30,170 nucleotides of DNA, taken from the NCBI GenBank assembly GCA_046153015.1, contig JBJXGF010000360.1, positions 1-30,170 on the forward strand, in the 5' to 3' direction. Both the position numbers and the translations under genes were made by a program. The DNA is from JBJXGF01 sp046153015. Lineage in GTDB: Bacteria > Actinomycetota > Acidimicrobiia > Acidimicrobiales > CAIXPF01. The notes under the pieces are model-generated. The model was not told the DNA's origin and did no database searches. It worked only from the letters and a program-made list of their open reading frames with translations. Of this stretch, positions 1 through 7,747 are shown piece after piece (positions within the stretch are counted from its first letter, which is position 1; the number at the start of each line of letters is the position of its first letter).

Positions 1-59
1 CGGGCCTGGCGCTGGCCGGCTTCGTGCGCCGGGGCGCCCTCAACCTGTACGCCCCATAA
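1..59 (+). CDS. fdhD: Formate dehydrogenase accessory sulfurtransferase FdhD, C-terminal end only
   Basis: The window opens inside this gene; the reading frame starts at base 3 and ends with TAA at 57-59. The visible tail (GLALAGFVRRGALNLYAP) resembles the usual FdhD C-terminus, in which a hydrophobic strand reading GLTLVGF is followed by a basic turn and an N-[VL]-Y ending. FdhD transfers sulfur from the IscS desulfurase to the molybdenum cofactor of formate dehydrogenase, and without it the enzyme is inactive. Its position 9 bases ahead of the formate dehydrogenase catalytic gene, on the same strand, supports the call. Only 18 residues are visible, so identity rests on the tail plus context. 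Confidence 0.72.
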   Translation, partial: GLALAGFVRRGALNLYAP

Positions 60-68
60 GATCCGGGC

Positions 69-1979
69 ATGACCCGCGCCGGCCGCTCCGCCGCCTATAC
101 CCGCCTCACCACGCCGCTCGTGCGCGACGGCGGGGAGCTGCGCCCCGCCTCGTGGGACCAGGCGTTGGACCGCGCCGCCTCGGCGTTCGCCGCTGCCCGC
201 CGTGAGGGCCCGGGCGCGGTGGGGATCTTCTCGTGCTCGAAGGCCACGAACGAGATGAACTTCGTGGCGCAGAAGTTCGCCCGGGCCGCGCTCGGCACCA
301 ACAACATCGACTCCTGCAACCGCACTTGACACGCGCCTTCCGTGGTCGGTCTGGCCACCGTGTTCGGCGCCGGGGGCGGCACCAGCTCCTACCAGGAGAT
401 CGAGGACACCGACGTGATCGTGCTGTGGGGCTCGAACGCGCGTGAGACCCATCCGATCTTCTTCCACCACGTGCTGAAGGGCGTGCACGGCGGCGCCCGG
501 CTCTACGTGGTGGACCCGCGGCGCACCAGCTCGGCGCAGTGGGCCGACGCCTGGCTCGGGCTCGACGTGGGGACCGACATCGCGCTCGCCCATACCGTGG
601 CCCGGGAGATCATCGCCGCCGGGCTCCACAACCAGGCCTTCATCGCCCGGGCCACCATCGACTTCGAGGAGTTCGCCGCCGCGGTCGAGCCGTGGACGCT
701 CGAGCGGGGCGCCGAGGTGACCGGCGTGCCCGCCGAGGCCATCCGGACCTTGGCCCACGCCTACGCGTCGGCCGACCGGGCGCAGCTGTGCTGGACGCTC
801 GGCATCACCGAGCACCACAACGGCGTCGACAACGTGCTCTCGCTCATCAACCTGGCGTTGCTGTGCGGGCACGTGGGCCGCTACGGCGCCGGCCTCAACC
901 CGCTGCGAGGGCAGAACAACGTGCAGGGCGGCGGCGACATGGGGGCCATACCCAACCGCCTGCCCGGCTTCCAGGACATCCTCGACGACGCGGCCCGCGC
1001 CCGCTTCGACGCCGCGTGGGGCGCAACGGTGCCCCACGAGTACGGCTGGCACCTGAGCCAGATGTTCGACGCCATGGAACGCAGGGAGCTGCGAACGCTG
1101 TACGTGATCGGCGAGAACCCGGCGCAGTCCGAGGCCGACGGGCGCCGGGCGCACGAGCTGCTGGCCGGCCTCGAGCACCTCGTGGTGCAGGACATCTTCC
1201 TCACCAAGACCGCGCAGCTCGCCGAGGTCGTGCTGCCCGCCTCCGCCGCCTGGTGCGAGGCCGAGGGCACGGTCACCAACAGCGAGCGTCGCGTGCAGCG
1301 GGTGCGGGCGGCGCTGACGCCCCCACCTGGCGCGCGGGACGACATCGAGATCATCCTCGCCCTGGCCGAGCGGCTCGGCTGCTCCTGGACCTACGACGGC
1401 GCCGAGGCGGTGTGGGACGAGCTGCGCAGCCTCTCGCCCCTGCACCGGGGCATGAGCTACGAGCGCCTCGAGCGTCTCGGCGGCATCCAGTGGCCGTGCC
1501 CGTCGCCCGACTCGCTCGAGCCGTCGTTCCTGCACGGGCGGCTCTGGGCCGACGATCCCGCCGAGCGGGGCCGGCCGGCGCCGTTCTCCGCGGTGGTGCA
1601 CGACCCGCCGGTGGAGGCGCTTTCGGCCGAGTTCCCGCTCCGGCTCACCACCGGCCGCCGGCTCGACTCGTACAACACCGGCGTGCAGTCCAGCGGCTAC
1701 GAGTCCCCGCTGCGCCGCGGGGAGACGGTGGACCTCTCACCGGCCGATGCCGCGGCGCTGGCGCTCAGCGAGGGCGAGCAGGTGCGGGTGGTCAGCGCCC
1801 GGGGCGCGGTCGAGGCCCCCGTGCGCCTCGACCCGGGCCTGCGGCCGGGTCTGGCGTTCATGACCCTGCACTTCCCCGACGAGGTCGACACGAACCTGCT
1901 CACGGTCGAGGCGTGGGACCCGAAGTCGGGCACGGCCGAGTTCAAGGCCGCCGCGGTGCGCGTGGAGAAGCTGAGCTAG
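69..1979 (+). CDS. fdhA: Formate dehydrogenase catalytic (C-terminal) part, selenocysteine-containing
   Basis: This is the molybdopterin-binding catalytic portion of formate dehydrogenase, oxidising formate to CO2. Read through the in-frame TGA at 327-329 it gives 636 residues. The TGA is codon 87, in the context SCNRT-U-HAPSVVGL. In selenium formate dehydrogenases such as E. coli FdhF, selenocysteine is followed by His, Pro-Ser-Val and Gly in the same way. The Arg of PLRGQNNVQGGGDMG (about residue 280) matches the conserved active-site Arg. The C-terminal molybdopterin-dinucleotide domain is present (LTTGRRLDSYNTGVQS, about residue 520). The family's N-terminal ferredoxin domains and the CxxCxxxC [4Fe-4S] motif are missing here; they are encoded at 3774-4628. 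The protein begins near the LTTPLVR sequence that follows the iron-sulfur region in full-length relatives. The spacing to fdhD and to the NuoE-NuoF fusion indicates one operon. Confidence 0.93.
327..329 (+). other. In-frame TGA read as selenocysteine (codon 87 of fdhA)
   Basis: The upstream segment from 69 and the downstream segment to 1979 are in the same frame, separated only by this TGA. Homology to formate dehydrogenase runs continuously across it. The replaced residue is the metal-ligating Cys/Sec. A SECIS-like hairpin follows at the expected distance. Alternatives are a TGC-to-TGA mutation or a base-call error. Confidence 0.85.
333..370 (+). promoter_or_regulatory. Bacterial SECIS-like hairpin in fdhA
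   Basis: The upper stem GTGGTC (342-347) pairs with GGCCAC (353-358), including one G-U pair, and closes a GGTCT loop at 348-352. A lower stem, GCGCC (333-337) with GGCGC (366-370), is separated by an internal loop. The loop begins 21 bases after the T of the TGA. From memory, the E. coli fdhF element has the same GGUCU apical loop at the same offset, and the loop G and U contact SelB. Unlike fdhF, I see no bulged U in the upper stem. Selenocysteine elongation factor and tRNA-Sec genes are not in this window. Confidence 0.75.
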
Positions 1980-1990
1980 ACACGGCCTCG

Positions 1991-3781
1991 ATGGATCTCC
2001 ACTTCCTCGACGCCAAGGCGACACCCGCGGAGCGCGAGGCGCTCGACGCGCTGCTCGGCCCGGAGGCGGAGGCCGGCGGGCTGCGGGCCGAGAGCGGCGG
2101 CCACGAGGCGCGCGCCCGGCGGCGGCTGCTGCTGCCCGCGCTGCACGCGCTCCACGACCGGGTCGGCTGGATCAGCCGGGGCGGGCTGAACGAGCTGTGC
2201 CGCCGCCTCACGATCGCGCCGGCCGACGCCTACGGCGTGGCCAGCTTCTACGGGCTGTTCTCCACCACCCCGCGGCCCTCGAAGATCTTGCACGTGTGCA
2301 CCGACGTGGTCTGCCTGGCGGCCGGCGCGGCGCCCCCGCCGCCGAGCGGCGACGAGGTTCACGTGGCGGCCAGCCCGTGCCTCGGCCTGTGCGAACGGGC
2401 GCCCGCCGCGCTGTGGTTCGAAGCGGGCGCTCCGGCCCGGGAGCGGGCGCTCGCCCCGGTCGAGCCCGACGTGCTGGCCGCGTTGGCGCTCGGCCAGGCG
2501 CCGCCGGCCGACGGGTACGAGCCGGCGACGTCGGCGCCCCAGGCGGGCTCGGCCGAGCTGGTGCTGCTGCGCCGCATCGGCCGGGTCGATCCCGCCTCGC
2601 TCGACTCCTACCGCGCCCACGGCGGCTACGCCGCGCTGCGCCGCGCCGTCGAGCTCGGCCCGGCCGGCGTCATCCGCGAGGTGAGCGACTCCAAGCTGGC
2701 CGGCCGGGGCGGCGCCGCGTTCCCCACCGGGCGCAAGTGGGACGCCGTGGCCCGCCAGCCGACCCGGCCCCATTACCTCGTGTGCAACGCCGACGAGAGC
2801 GAGCCGGGCACCTTCAAGGACCGCGTGATCGTGGAGGGCGACCCGTTCGCCCTCGTGGAGGCGTGCACGATCGCTGCCTACGCCTGCGGGGTCGAGCAGG
2901 GCTACGTGTACCTGCGCGGCGAGTACCCGCTGGCCCACGAACGACTCGGCGCCGCCATCGAGGCCTGCCGGCGGCGGGGGCTGCTCGGCGACGACGTGAT
3001 GGGCGCCGGGTTCCGCTTCGAGCTCGACATCGTGAAGGGCGCGGGGGCGTACATCTGCGGCGAGGAGACCGCCATCTTCAACTCGATCGAGGGCCGGCGG
3101 GGCGAGCCCCGGAACAAGCCGCCGTTCCCGGTGGAGTCGGGCCTGTTCGCCAAGCCGACCGTGGTGAACAACGTGGAGACCCTGGTGAACGTGCTGGCCG
3201 TGCTCGAGCGGGGCGGGCCGGCGTACGCCGAGCTGGGCACGGCGGAGTCGACCGGCCCGAAGCTGTTCTGCGTGTCGGGCGCCGTGGCCCGCCCCGGCGT
3301 GTACGAGGTTCCCTTCGGGCCGACGCTGCGCGAGCTGCTGGAGCTGGCCGGCGGCGTGCCCGAGGGCCGTCGCCTGCAGGCGGTGCTGCTCGGCGGCGCC
3401 GCCGGCGGCTTCGTGGGCCCCGACCAGCTCGACGTGGCGCTCACCTTCGAAGGCGCCCGCGCCGCAGGGGTGTCGCTCGGCTCCGGGGTGGTGTTCGCCG
3501 TGGACGACACCGTGGAGGTGACCGCGCTGCTGCTGCGCATCGCCGAGTTCTTCCGCGACGAGTCCTGCGGCCAGTGCGTGCCCTGCCGGGTGGGCACCGT
3601 GCGCCAGGCCGAGGTGCTGCGCCGGCTGATCGCGGCCCCGCCGGGCGCCGCCGCCGCCGAGTTGGCCCTCTTCGCCGACATCGCCCGCGCCATGCGCGAC
3701 GCCTCGATCTGCGGGCTCGGTCAGACGGCGCCCGGCGCGCTCGAATCGGCCATCGCCCGCCTAGGAGTCTTCGGTGTCTGA
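1991..3781 (+). CDS. fdhB: NAD-linked formate dehydrogenase diaphorase subunit (NuoE-NuoF fusion)
   Basis: A 596-residue fusion that passes electrons from formate oxidation to NAD+. Residues 1-165 are NuoE-like (thioredoxin-fold [2Fe-2S]); its ligands are C103, C108, C130 and C134 (CTDVVC and CLGLC). Residues 190-596 are NuoF-like. They show the NADH/FMN-binding loop GRGGAAFPTGRKW (238-250), NADESEPGTFKDR (266-278) and GAYICGEETA. The [4Fe-4S] ligands are C526, C529, C532 (ESCGQCVPC) and C574. Such fusions are known as the beta subunit of soluble NAD-dependent molybdenum/tungsten formate dehydrogenases, for example in methylotrophs. The ATG at 1991 is chosen because it directly follows the fdhA stop and leaves a full NuoE domain. 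The gene overlaps the next one by 8 bases, implying translational coupling. Confidence 0.94.
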   Translation: MDLHFLDAKATPAEREALDALLGPEAEAGGLRAESGGHEARARRRLLLPALHALHDRVGWISRGGLNELCRRLTIAPADAYGVASFYGLFSTTPRPSKILHVCTDVVCLAAGAAPPPPSGDEVHVAASPCLGLCERAPAALWFEAGAPARERALAPVEPDVLAALALGQAPPADGYEPATSAPQAGSAELVLLRRIGRVDPASLDSYRAHGGYAALRRAVELGPAGVIREVSDSKLAGRGGAAFPTGRKWDAVARQPTRPHYLVCNADESEPGTFKDRVIVEGDPFALVEACTIAAYACGVEQGYVYLRGEYPLAHERLGAAIEACRRRGLLGDDVMGAGFRFELDIVKGAGAYICGEETAIFNSIEGRRGEPRNKPPFPVESGLFAKPTVVNNVETLVNVLAVLERGGPAYAELGTAESTGPKLFCVSGAVARPGVYEVPFGPTLRELLELAGGVPEGRRLQAVLLGGAAGGFVGPDQLDVALTFEGARAAGVSLGSGVVFAVDDTVEVTALLLRIAEFFRDESCGQCVPCRVGTVRQAEVLRRLIAAPPGAAAAELALFADIARAMRDASICGLGQTAPGALESAIARLGVFGV

Positions 3782-4628
3782 GCAGCCGGTTGCGCCGCCG
3801 CGGCGCCTCGTGGAGGTCACGGTCGACGGTGAGGCCGTGCGGGCCCCCGAAGGGGCCACGATCCTCGACGTGTGCGCCTCGCTGGGCAAGGACATCCCCA
3901 CCCTCTGCTACGGCGACACGCTCACCCCCAAGAACGCCTGCCGGGTGTGCGTGGTGGAGCTGGAGGGCGCCCGCACGTTGGCCCCGGCGTGCTCACGGCG
4001 GGTGGAGGCGGGGATGGCGGTGCGCACCGACACCGAACGCACCCGGCACTCGCGGCGGATGGTGCTCGAGTTCCTGGCGTCCTCGGTCGACCTGTCGACC
4101 ACCCCGGGCGCTGCGGCCTGGTGCGAGCAGTACGGCGCCGAGCTCGACCGCTACGGCGAGGCCGAGACCGTCGCCCAGCCGCCGAAGGTGGACAACGAGC
4201 TGTATGTGCGCGACTACGCCAAGTGCATCCTCTGCTACAAGTGCGTCGACGCCTGCGGCGAGCAGCACCAGAACACCTTCGCCATCGGCGTCGCCGGCCG
4301 GGGCTTCGACGCCCGCATCGCCGCCGAGTTCGACGTCGCCCTGCCCGACTCCGCCTGCGTGTACTGCGGCAACTGCATCGCGGTGTGCCCCACCGGGGCC
4401 CTGTCGTTCAAGACCGAGTTCGACCTGCGGGCCGCCGGCGAGTGGCGGGAGGAGACGCACACGCAGACCGACACGATCTGCCCCTACTGCGGGGTGGGCT
4501 GCACGCTCACCCTGCACGTGCAGGACAACGAGATCGTGAAGGTCACCTCCCCGCACGACCACTCGGTGACCCACGGCAACCTCTGCATCAAGGGCCGCTT
4601 CGGCTGGCAGCACGTGCAGAACCGCTGA
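3774..4628 (+). CDS. Formate dehydrogenase iron-sulfur part (N-terminal portion of FdhA as a separate protein)
   Basis: A 284-residue protein corresponding to the N-terminal third of a normal FdhA. Residues 10-85 are a [2Fe-2S] ferredoxin/NuoG-like domain (C45, C56, C59, C73). Residues 140-215 hold two [4Fe-4S] motifs (C151/154/157/161 and C195/198/201/205). Residues 232-284 are the start of the molybdopterin enzyme fold: CPYCGVGC (C236, C239, C243) and the fourth ligand C271 in NLCIKGRFGW. It stops 13 residues after C271, at the linker where the protein encoded at 69-1979 begins. The two would have to assemble so that this last cluster sits beside the metal cofactor. Added together (284 + 636 residues) they equal a conventional FdhA. 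Translation is coupled to fdhB by an 8-base overlap. Confidence 0.9.
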   Translation: MSEQPVAPPRRLVEVTVDGEAVRAPEGATILDVCASLGKDIPTLCYGDTLTPKNACRVCVVELEGARTLAPACSRRVEAGMAVRTDTERTRHSRRMVLEFLASSVDLSTTPGAAAWCEQYGAELDRYGEAETVAQPPKVDNELYVRDYAKCILCYKCVDACGEQHQNTFAIGVAGRGFDARIAAEFDVALPDSACVYCGNCIAVCPTGALSFKTEFDLRAAGEWREETHTQTDTICPYCGVGCTLTLHVQDNEIVKVTSPHDHSVTHGNLCIKGRFGWQHVQNR

Positions 4629-4633
4629 CGCCT

Positions 4634-4652
4634 GGCGCCCGCCGGCGGCGCC
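4634..4652 (+). terminator. GC hairpin after the formate dehydrogenase operon
   Basis: GGCGCC at 4634-4639 and 4647-4652 can pair around a 7-base loop, 6 bases after the last stop codon. No T-run follows, so it could be a transcription end, an mRNA-stabilising hairpin or chance in GC-rich DNA. Confidence 0.3.
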
Positions 4653-4686
4653 GGCCGGCTGCGCCGGGCGGCGGGGGCGCTGCGCC

Positions 4687-4692
4687 TACCAT
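4687..4692 (+). promoter_or_regulatory. Candidate -10 box (TACCAT) for hemQ
   Basis: TACCAT fits the actinobacterial TANNNT -10 pattern and ends 8 bases before the ATG at 4701. Transcription would then begin at or next to the start codon (leaderless mRNA). Several other genes in this window share the arrangement. No clear -35 is visible. Confidence 0.5.
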
Positions 4693-4700
4693 CGGGGGCG

Positions 4701-5372
4701 ATGACCGAGCCCGTCTCCCCCGCGCAGGGCCTCGCCTGCCTGCACCTGTTCTGCGTGCTCTCCCCCGACGCCGACCGGGGCGCGATCGCCGCCGCGGTGC
4801 ACGGCTTCGAGCCGGAGGGCCAGGTGGTCAGCGTGGCGCTGCTCGGCCACCACGCCGACCTGGCCGTGATGGCGTTGGCCGACGACTGGTGGAAGCTGCG
4901 CCACCTGCAGAGCGCGCTGGAACGGGCCGGCTGCGAGGTCGTCGACTCGTACGTGTCGCTCACCGAGCTGTCGGAGTACACCGCCGGCCTGCCCGAGGAG
5001 CACAAGCAGGCCCGCCTCTACCCGCAGCTTCCCCCGCCCGGGAAGCCGGCGTGGTGCTTCTACCCGATGTCGAAGCGCCGGGGGGATGCGTACAACTGGT
5101 TCACGCTGCCCTTCGACCAGCGCCGGGAGCTGATGGCCGAGCACGGGGTGAGCGGCCGCAAGTTCGCCGGGCGCATCGTGCAGCTGATCACCGGCTCGAC
5201 CGGGCTCGACGACTACGAGTGGGGGGTCACGCTGTTCGGGCAGCGGCCCGACGACCTGAAGGAGGTCGTCTACACCATGCGCTTCGACCAGGCCTCGGCC
5301 GTGTACGCCGAGTTCGGCCCGTTCGTGACCGGCATCTGCGCCCCGATCGACGAGGTGCTCGCCGCCTTCTGA
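4701..5372 (+). CDS. hemQ: Coproheme decarboxylase (HemQ/ChdC, chlorite dismutase family)
   Basis: A 223-residue cytoplasmic enzyme that oxidatively decarboxylates iron coproporphyrin III to heme b, the last step of the coproporphyrin-dependent heme route used by Actinobacteria and Firmicutes. The family block is clear: YPMSKRR at 121-127, NWFTLPF, then GRKFAGR and GLDDYEWGVTLF (168-179). Y121 and K125 match the catalytic Tyr and its nearby Lys in characterised HemQ proteins. H148 (in MAEHG) lies 27 residues after the Tyr, the spacing I recall for the proximal heme ligand in Firmicute HemQ. This argues against a true chlorite dismutase. The gene stands alone between the formate dehydrogenase operon and livHMGF, and no other heme genes are in the window. 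Confidence 0.92.
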   Translation: MTEPVSPAQGLACLHLFCVLSPDADRGAIAAAVHGFEPEGQVVSVALLGHHADLAVMALADDWWKLRHLQSALERAGCEVVDSYVSLTELSEYTAGLPEEHKQARLYPQLPPPGKPAWCFYPMSKRRGDAYNWFTLPFDQRRELMAEHGVSGRKFAGRIVQLITGSTGLDDYEWGVTLFGQRPDDLKEVVYTMRFDQASAVYAEFGPFVTGICAPIDEVLAAF

Positions 5373-5415
5373 GCCGAGCCGCCGGGCCGGTCACCACTCG
5401 GCGGCGCCGGCTCAC

Positions 5416-5421
5416 TATGCT
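5416..5421 (+). promoter_or_regulatory. Candidate -10 box (TATGCT) for the livHMGF operon
   Basis: TATGCT is the best TANNNT match between hemQ and livH. It would give a leader of roughly 35-40 bases before the GTG at 5464, which has a GGGAG ribosome-binding site at 5455-5459. The -35 region is not clear. Confidence 0.4.
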
Positions 5422-5463
5422 CCCGCCCCAACCTGGTAAGGCAGACGAGCGGCTGGGAGCTGT

Positions 5464-6741
5464 GTGGCCCGACGCATCCTGATCATCCTGGCCGCCGCGG
5501 CGAGCCTGCTCGCCCCGGCGCGCCCGGCCGCGGCCCAGGCGCAGAGCGGCGAGTCGGTCAGGGGCAACATCACCAACCCGGTCGACGGCGTGGACGAGCC
5601 GGTGCCCGGGGTGGTGATCACGGTGGAGACGGCGGGCGGCGAGCGGGTCGGGAGCGCGGAGACCGACGAGAACGGCGACTGGGAGATCCCCGTGCCCGGC
5701 CCAGGCGACTACGAGGTCAGCCTCGACGAGGACAGCCTCCCCGAAGACGTGACGCTCACCGACCGCGACCGGCGCGTGCAGACCGTCACCGTCAACCCGG
5801 CGCAGGGCAAGATCGTGCTGTTCTTCCTCGGTGAGGACACCTCCCCGGCGAAGGACTCGACGGTGCGCCGGGTGGCTCAGCTCTCCTTCGAGGGCCTCAA
5901 GTTCGGCCTGATCATCGCAATGGCCGCCATCGGCCTGTCGCTGATCTTCGGCACCACCGGGCTCACCAACTTCGCCCACGGCGAGCAGGTGACCCTCGGG
6001 GCGCTGCTGACCTGGTGGTTCAACTGGAAGGCCGGCCTCAACCTGATCCCGGCCACCGCGCTGGCCATGGTGGTCGGCGCCGGCGCCGGCATCGCCTTCG
6101 ACCGCACGGTGTGGCGCCCCCTGCGGCGGCGAGGCTCCAGCCTCATCTCGCAGCTGGTGGTGTCGATCGGCCTGGCCATCGCCTTCCGGTACGTGTTCCT
6201 CTACCTGTTCGGGGGCGGCACCCGGCCGTACAAGCAGTACGCCCTGCAGACCGGCTTCAAGGTCGGCCCGGTGAGCATGACCCCGAAAGACGTGGTGATC
6301 GTGCTGGTCTCGCTGGCGGTGCTCGGCGGGGTCGGCCTGGCGCTGCAGCGCACCCGGCTCGGCAAGGCCATGCGGGCGGTGGCCGACAATCGCGACCTCG
6401 CCGCGTCCACCGGGATCGACGTGCAGCGGGTGATCCAGTACGTGTGGGCGTTCGGCTCGGCGCTGGCCGTGCTGGGCGGGGTGCTCTACGGCGTGGGTCA
6501 GCAGATCGACTGGAAGATGGGCAACGACCTGCTGCTGTTGATGTTCGCCGGCATCACGCTCGGCGGGCTCGGCACCGCCTACGGGGCGCTGCTCGGCTCG
6601 CTGGTGGTCGGCGTGCTGGTGCAGGTCTCCACGTTGTTCATCGCCACCGAGCTGAAGAACGTGGGTGCGTTCGTGCTGCTGGCGGTGATCCTCGTGGTGC
6701 GGCCCCAGGGGCTGCTCGGCCGGGCCGAGCGGATCGGGTGA
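5464..6741 (+). CDS. livH: Branched-chain amino acid-type ABC transporter permease LivH with an exported N-terminal domain
   Basis: A 425-residue inner-membrane permease. Residues from about 145 are a normal LivH (first helix GLIIAMAAIGLSLIFG, then GLTNFAHGEQVTLGA, which is characteristic of the family). The N-terminus is unusual. Residues 1-26 look like a signal peptide ending AAAQA. Residues 30-115 form a compact acidic domain of the carboxypeptidase-regulatory/SpaA-like beta-sandwich type (PVPGVVITVETAGGERVG, then TDENGDWEIPVPGPGDYEV). LivH proteins usually have no such domain and are about 290-300 residues. The domain would lie outside the membrane and might contact LivK or the envelope; that is inference. 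The GTG start is chosen because it gives the signal peptide and has GGGAG four bases upstream. First gene of livHMGF, 10 bases before livM. Confidence 0.88.
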   Translation: MARRILIILAAAASLLAPARPAAAQAQSGESVRGNITNPVDGVDEPVPGVVITVETAGGERVGSAETDENGDWEIPVPGPGDYEVSLDEDSLPEDVTLTDRDRRVQTVTVNPAQGKIVLFFLGEDTSPAKDSTVRRVAQLSFEGLKFGLIIAMAAIGLSLIFGTTGLTNFAHGEQVTLGALLTWWFNWKAGLNLIPATALAMVVGAGAGIAFDRTVWRPLRRRGSSLISQLVVSIGLAIAFRYVFLYLFGGGTRPYKQYALQTGFKVGPVSMTPKDVVIVLVSLAVLGGVGLALQRTRLGKAMRAVADNRDLAASTGIDVQRVIQYVWAFGSALAVLGGVLYGVGQQIDWKMGNDLLLLMFAGITLGGLGTAYGALLGSLVVGVLVQVSTLFIATELKNVGAFVLLAVILVVRPQGLLGRAERIG

Positions 6742-6751
6742 GGCCGCCGAC

Positions 6752-7747
6752 GTGAACTGGAGCGCGATCTTCGACAACACGTTCCGCGAGATGTTCTCGA
6801 TCAACGCCATCGCGTTCGCGCTCGCCGCGATCGGCCTCAACGTGCACTTCGGCTACACGGGGCTCTTGAACTTCGGTCAGGTGGGGTTCATGGCCATCGG
6901 CGCCTACGGCGTGGCCATCCCGATGGGCACCTACGGCTGGAGCCCGCTGCCGGCGCTGCTCGTCGGCGTGGCCGCCAGCGTGGCGCTGGCGCTGATCCTG
7001 GGCATCCCGACGCTGCGGCTGCGGGCCGACTATCTCGCCATCGTCACGATCGCCACCGCGGAGATCATCCGGCTGCTCGCCCGCTCGGTGCCCTTGCGCG
7101 GCTTCGCCGGCGGCTCGTCGGGCATCAACGAGTTCGCCGAGCCCTTCTACCGGTGGAACCCCTTCGACCCGCAGACCTTCTACGGCTTCGGCCCGTTCCG
7201 CTATCTGGGCAACGAGCTGTGGATGATGCTGGCCGGCTGGGCGCTGGTGGCGGTGATCTCGGTGGCCGTGTGGCTGCTGATCCGCAGCCCCTGGGGGCGG
7301 GTGGTCAAGTCGATTCGGGAGGACGAGGACGCCGCCCGCAGCCTCGGCAAGAACGCCTACTGGTACAAGCTCCAGGCGTTGATCCTCGGCGGGGTGATCG
7401 GCGGGGTGGCCGGGATGGTGCTCGGCATCGCCCGCCAGACCGTCCAGCCCGACGCCTACGCCAACGCCGTCACGTTCTTCGTGTGGACCGCGTTGATCCT
7501 CGGCGGGGTGGGCAAGGTGTGGTCGCCGATCGTCGGCTCGATGCTGTTCTGGATGCTGCTCGGCTTCACCGACACCGCCCTGCGGGAAGCGGTCGACGCC
7601 GGGGTGATCTCGCGGAGCCTGCTCGACGGCGTGAAGATCGGCCAGGTCCGCTTCATCCTCATCGGCCTCGGCCTGGCGGCGCTGATGGTGTTCCGACCAC
7701 AGGGCGTGTTCGGCAACCGCAACGAGATGGCCCTCGATGACCGTTGA
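6752..7747 (+). CDS. livM: Branched-chain amino acid-type ABC transporter permease LivM
   Basis: A 331-residue membrane permease that pairs with LivH to form the translocation channel. The family segment GYTGLLNFGQVGFMAIGAYG (residues 34-53) is present, followed by multiple hydrophobic helices. The cytoplasmic coupling region SPWGRVVKSIREDEDAARSLG docks with the ATPases. The start is a GTG 10 bases after livH, and the C-terminus overlaps livG by 11 bases, indicating coupled translation. The substrate cannot be read from the permease; Liv-type systems also carry amides, urea and aromatic acids. Confidence 0.92.
   Translation: MNWSAIFDNTFREMFSINAIAFALAAIGLNVHFGYTGLLNFGQVGFMAIGAYGVAIPMGTYGWSPLPALLVGVAASVALALILGIPTLRLRADYLAIVTIATAEIIRLLARSVPLRGFAGGSSGINEFAEPFYRWNPFDPQTFYGFGPFRYLGNELWMMLAGWALVAVISVAVWLLIRSPWGRVVKSIREDEDAARSLGKNAYWYKLQALILGGVIGGVAGMVLGIARQTVQPDAYANAVTFFVWTALILGGVGKVWSPIVGSMLFWMLLGFTDTALREAVDAGVISRSLLDGVKIGQVRFILIGLGLAALMVFRPQGVFGNRNEMALDDR

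Noticed and set aside
69..341. A short independent gene ending at 329, or a frameshifted formate dehydrogenase pseudogene
   Set aside because: The segments before and after the TGA are in the same frame, homology is continuous, the stop lies at the selenocysteine position, and a SECIS-like hairpin follows.
4701..5372. Chlorite dismutase
   Set aside because: The YPMSKRR block with catalytic Tyr and Lys is that of coproheme decarboxylase (HemQ), and no perchlorate-reduction genes are nearby.
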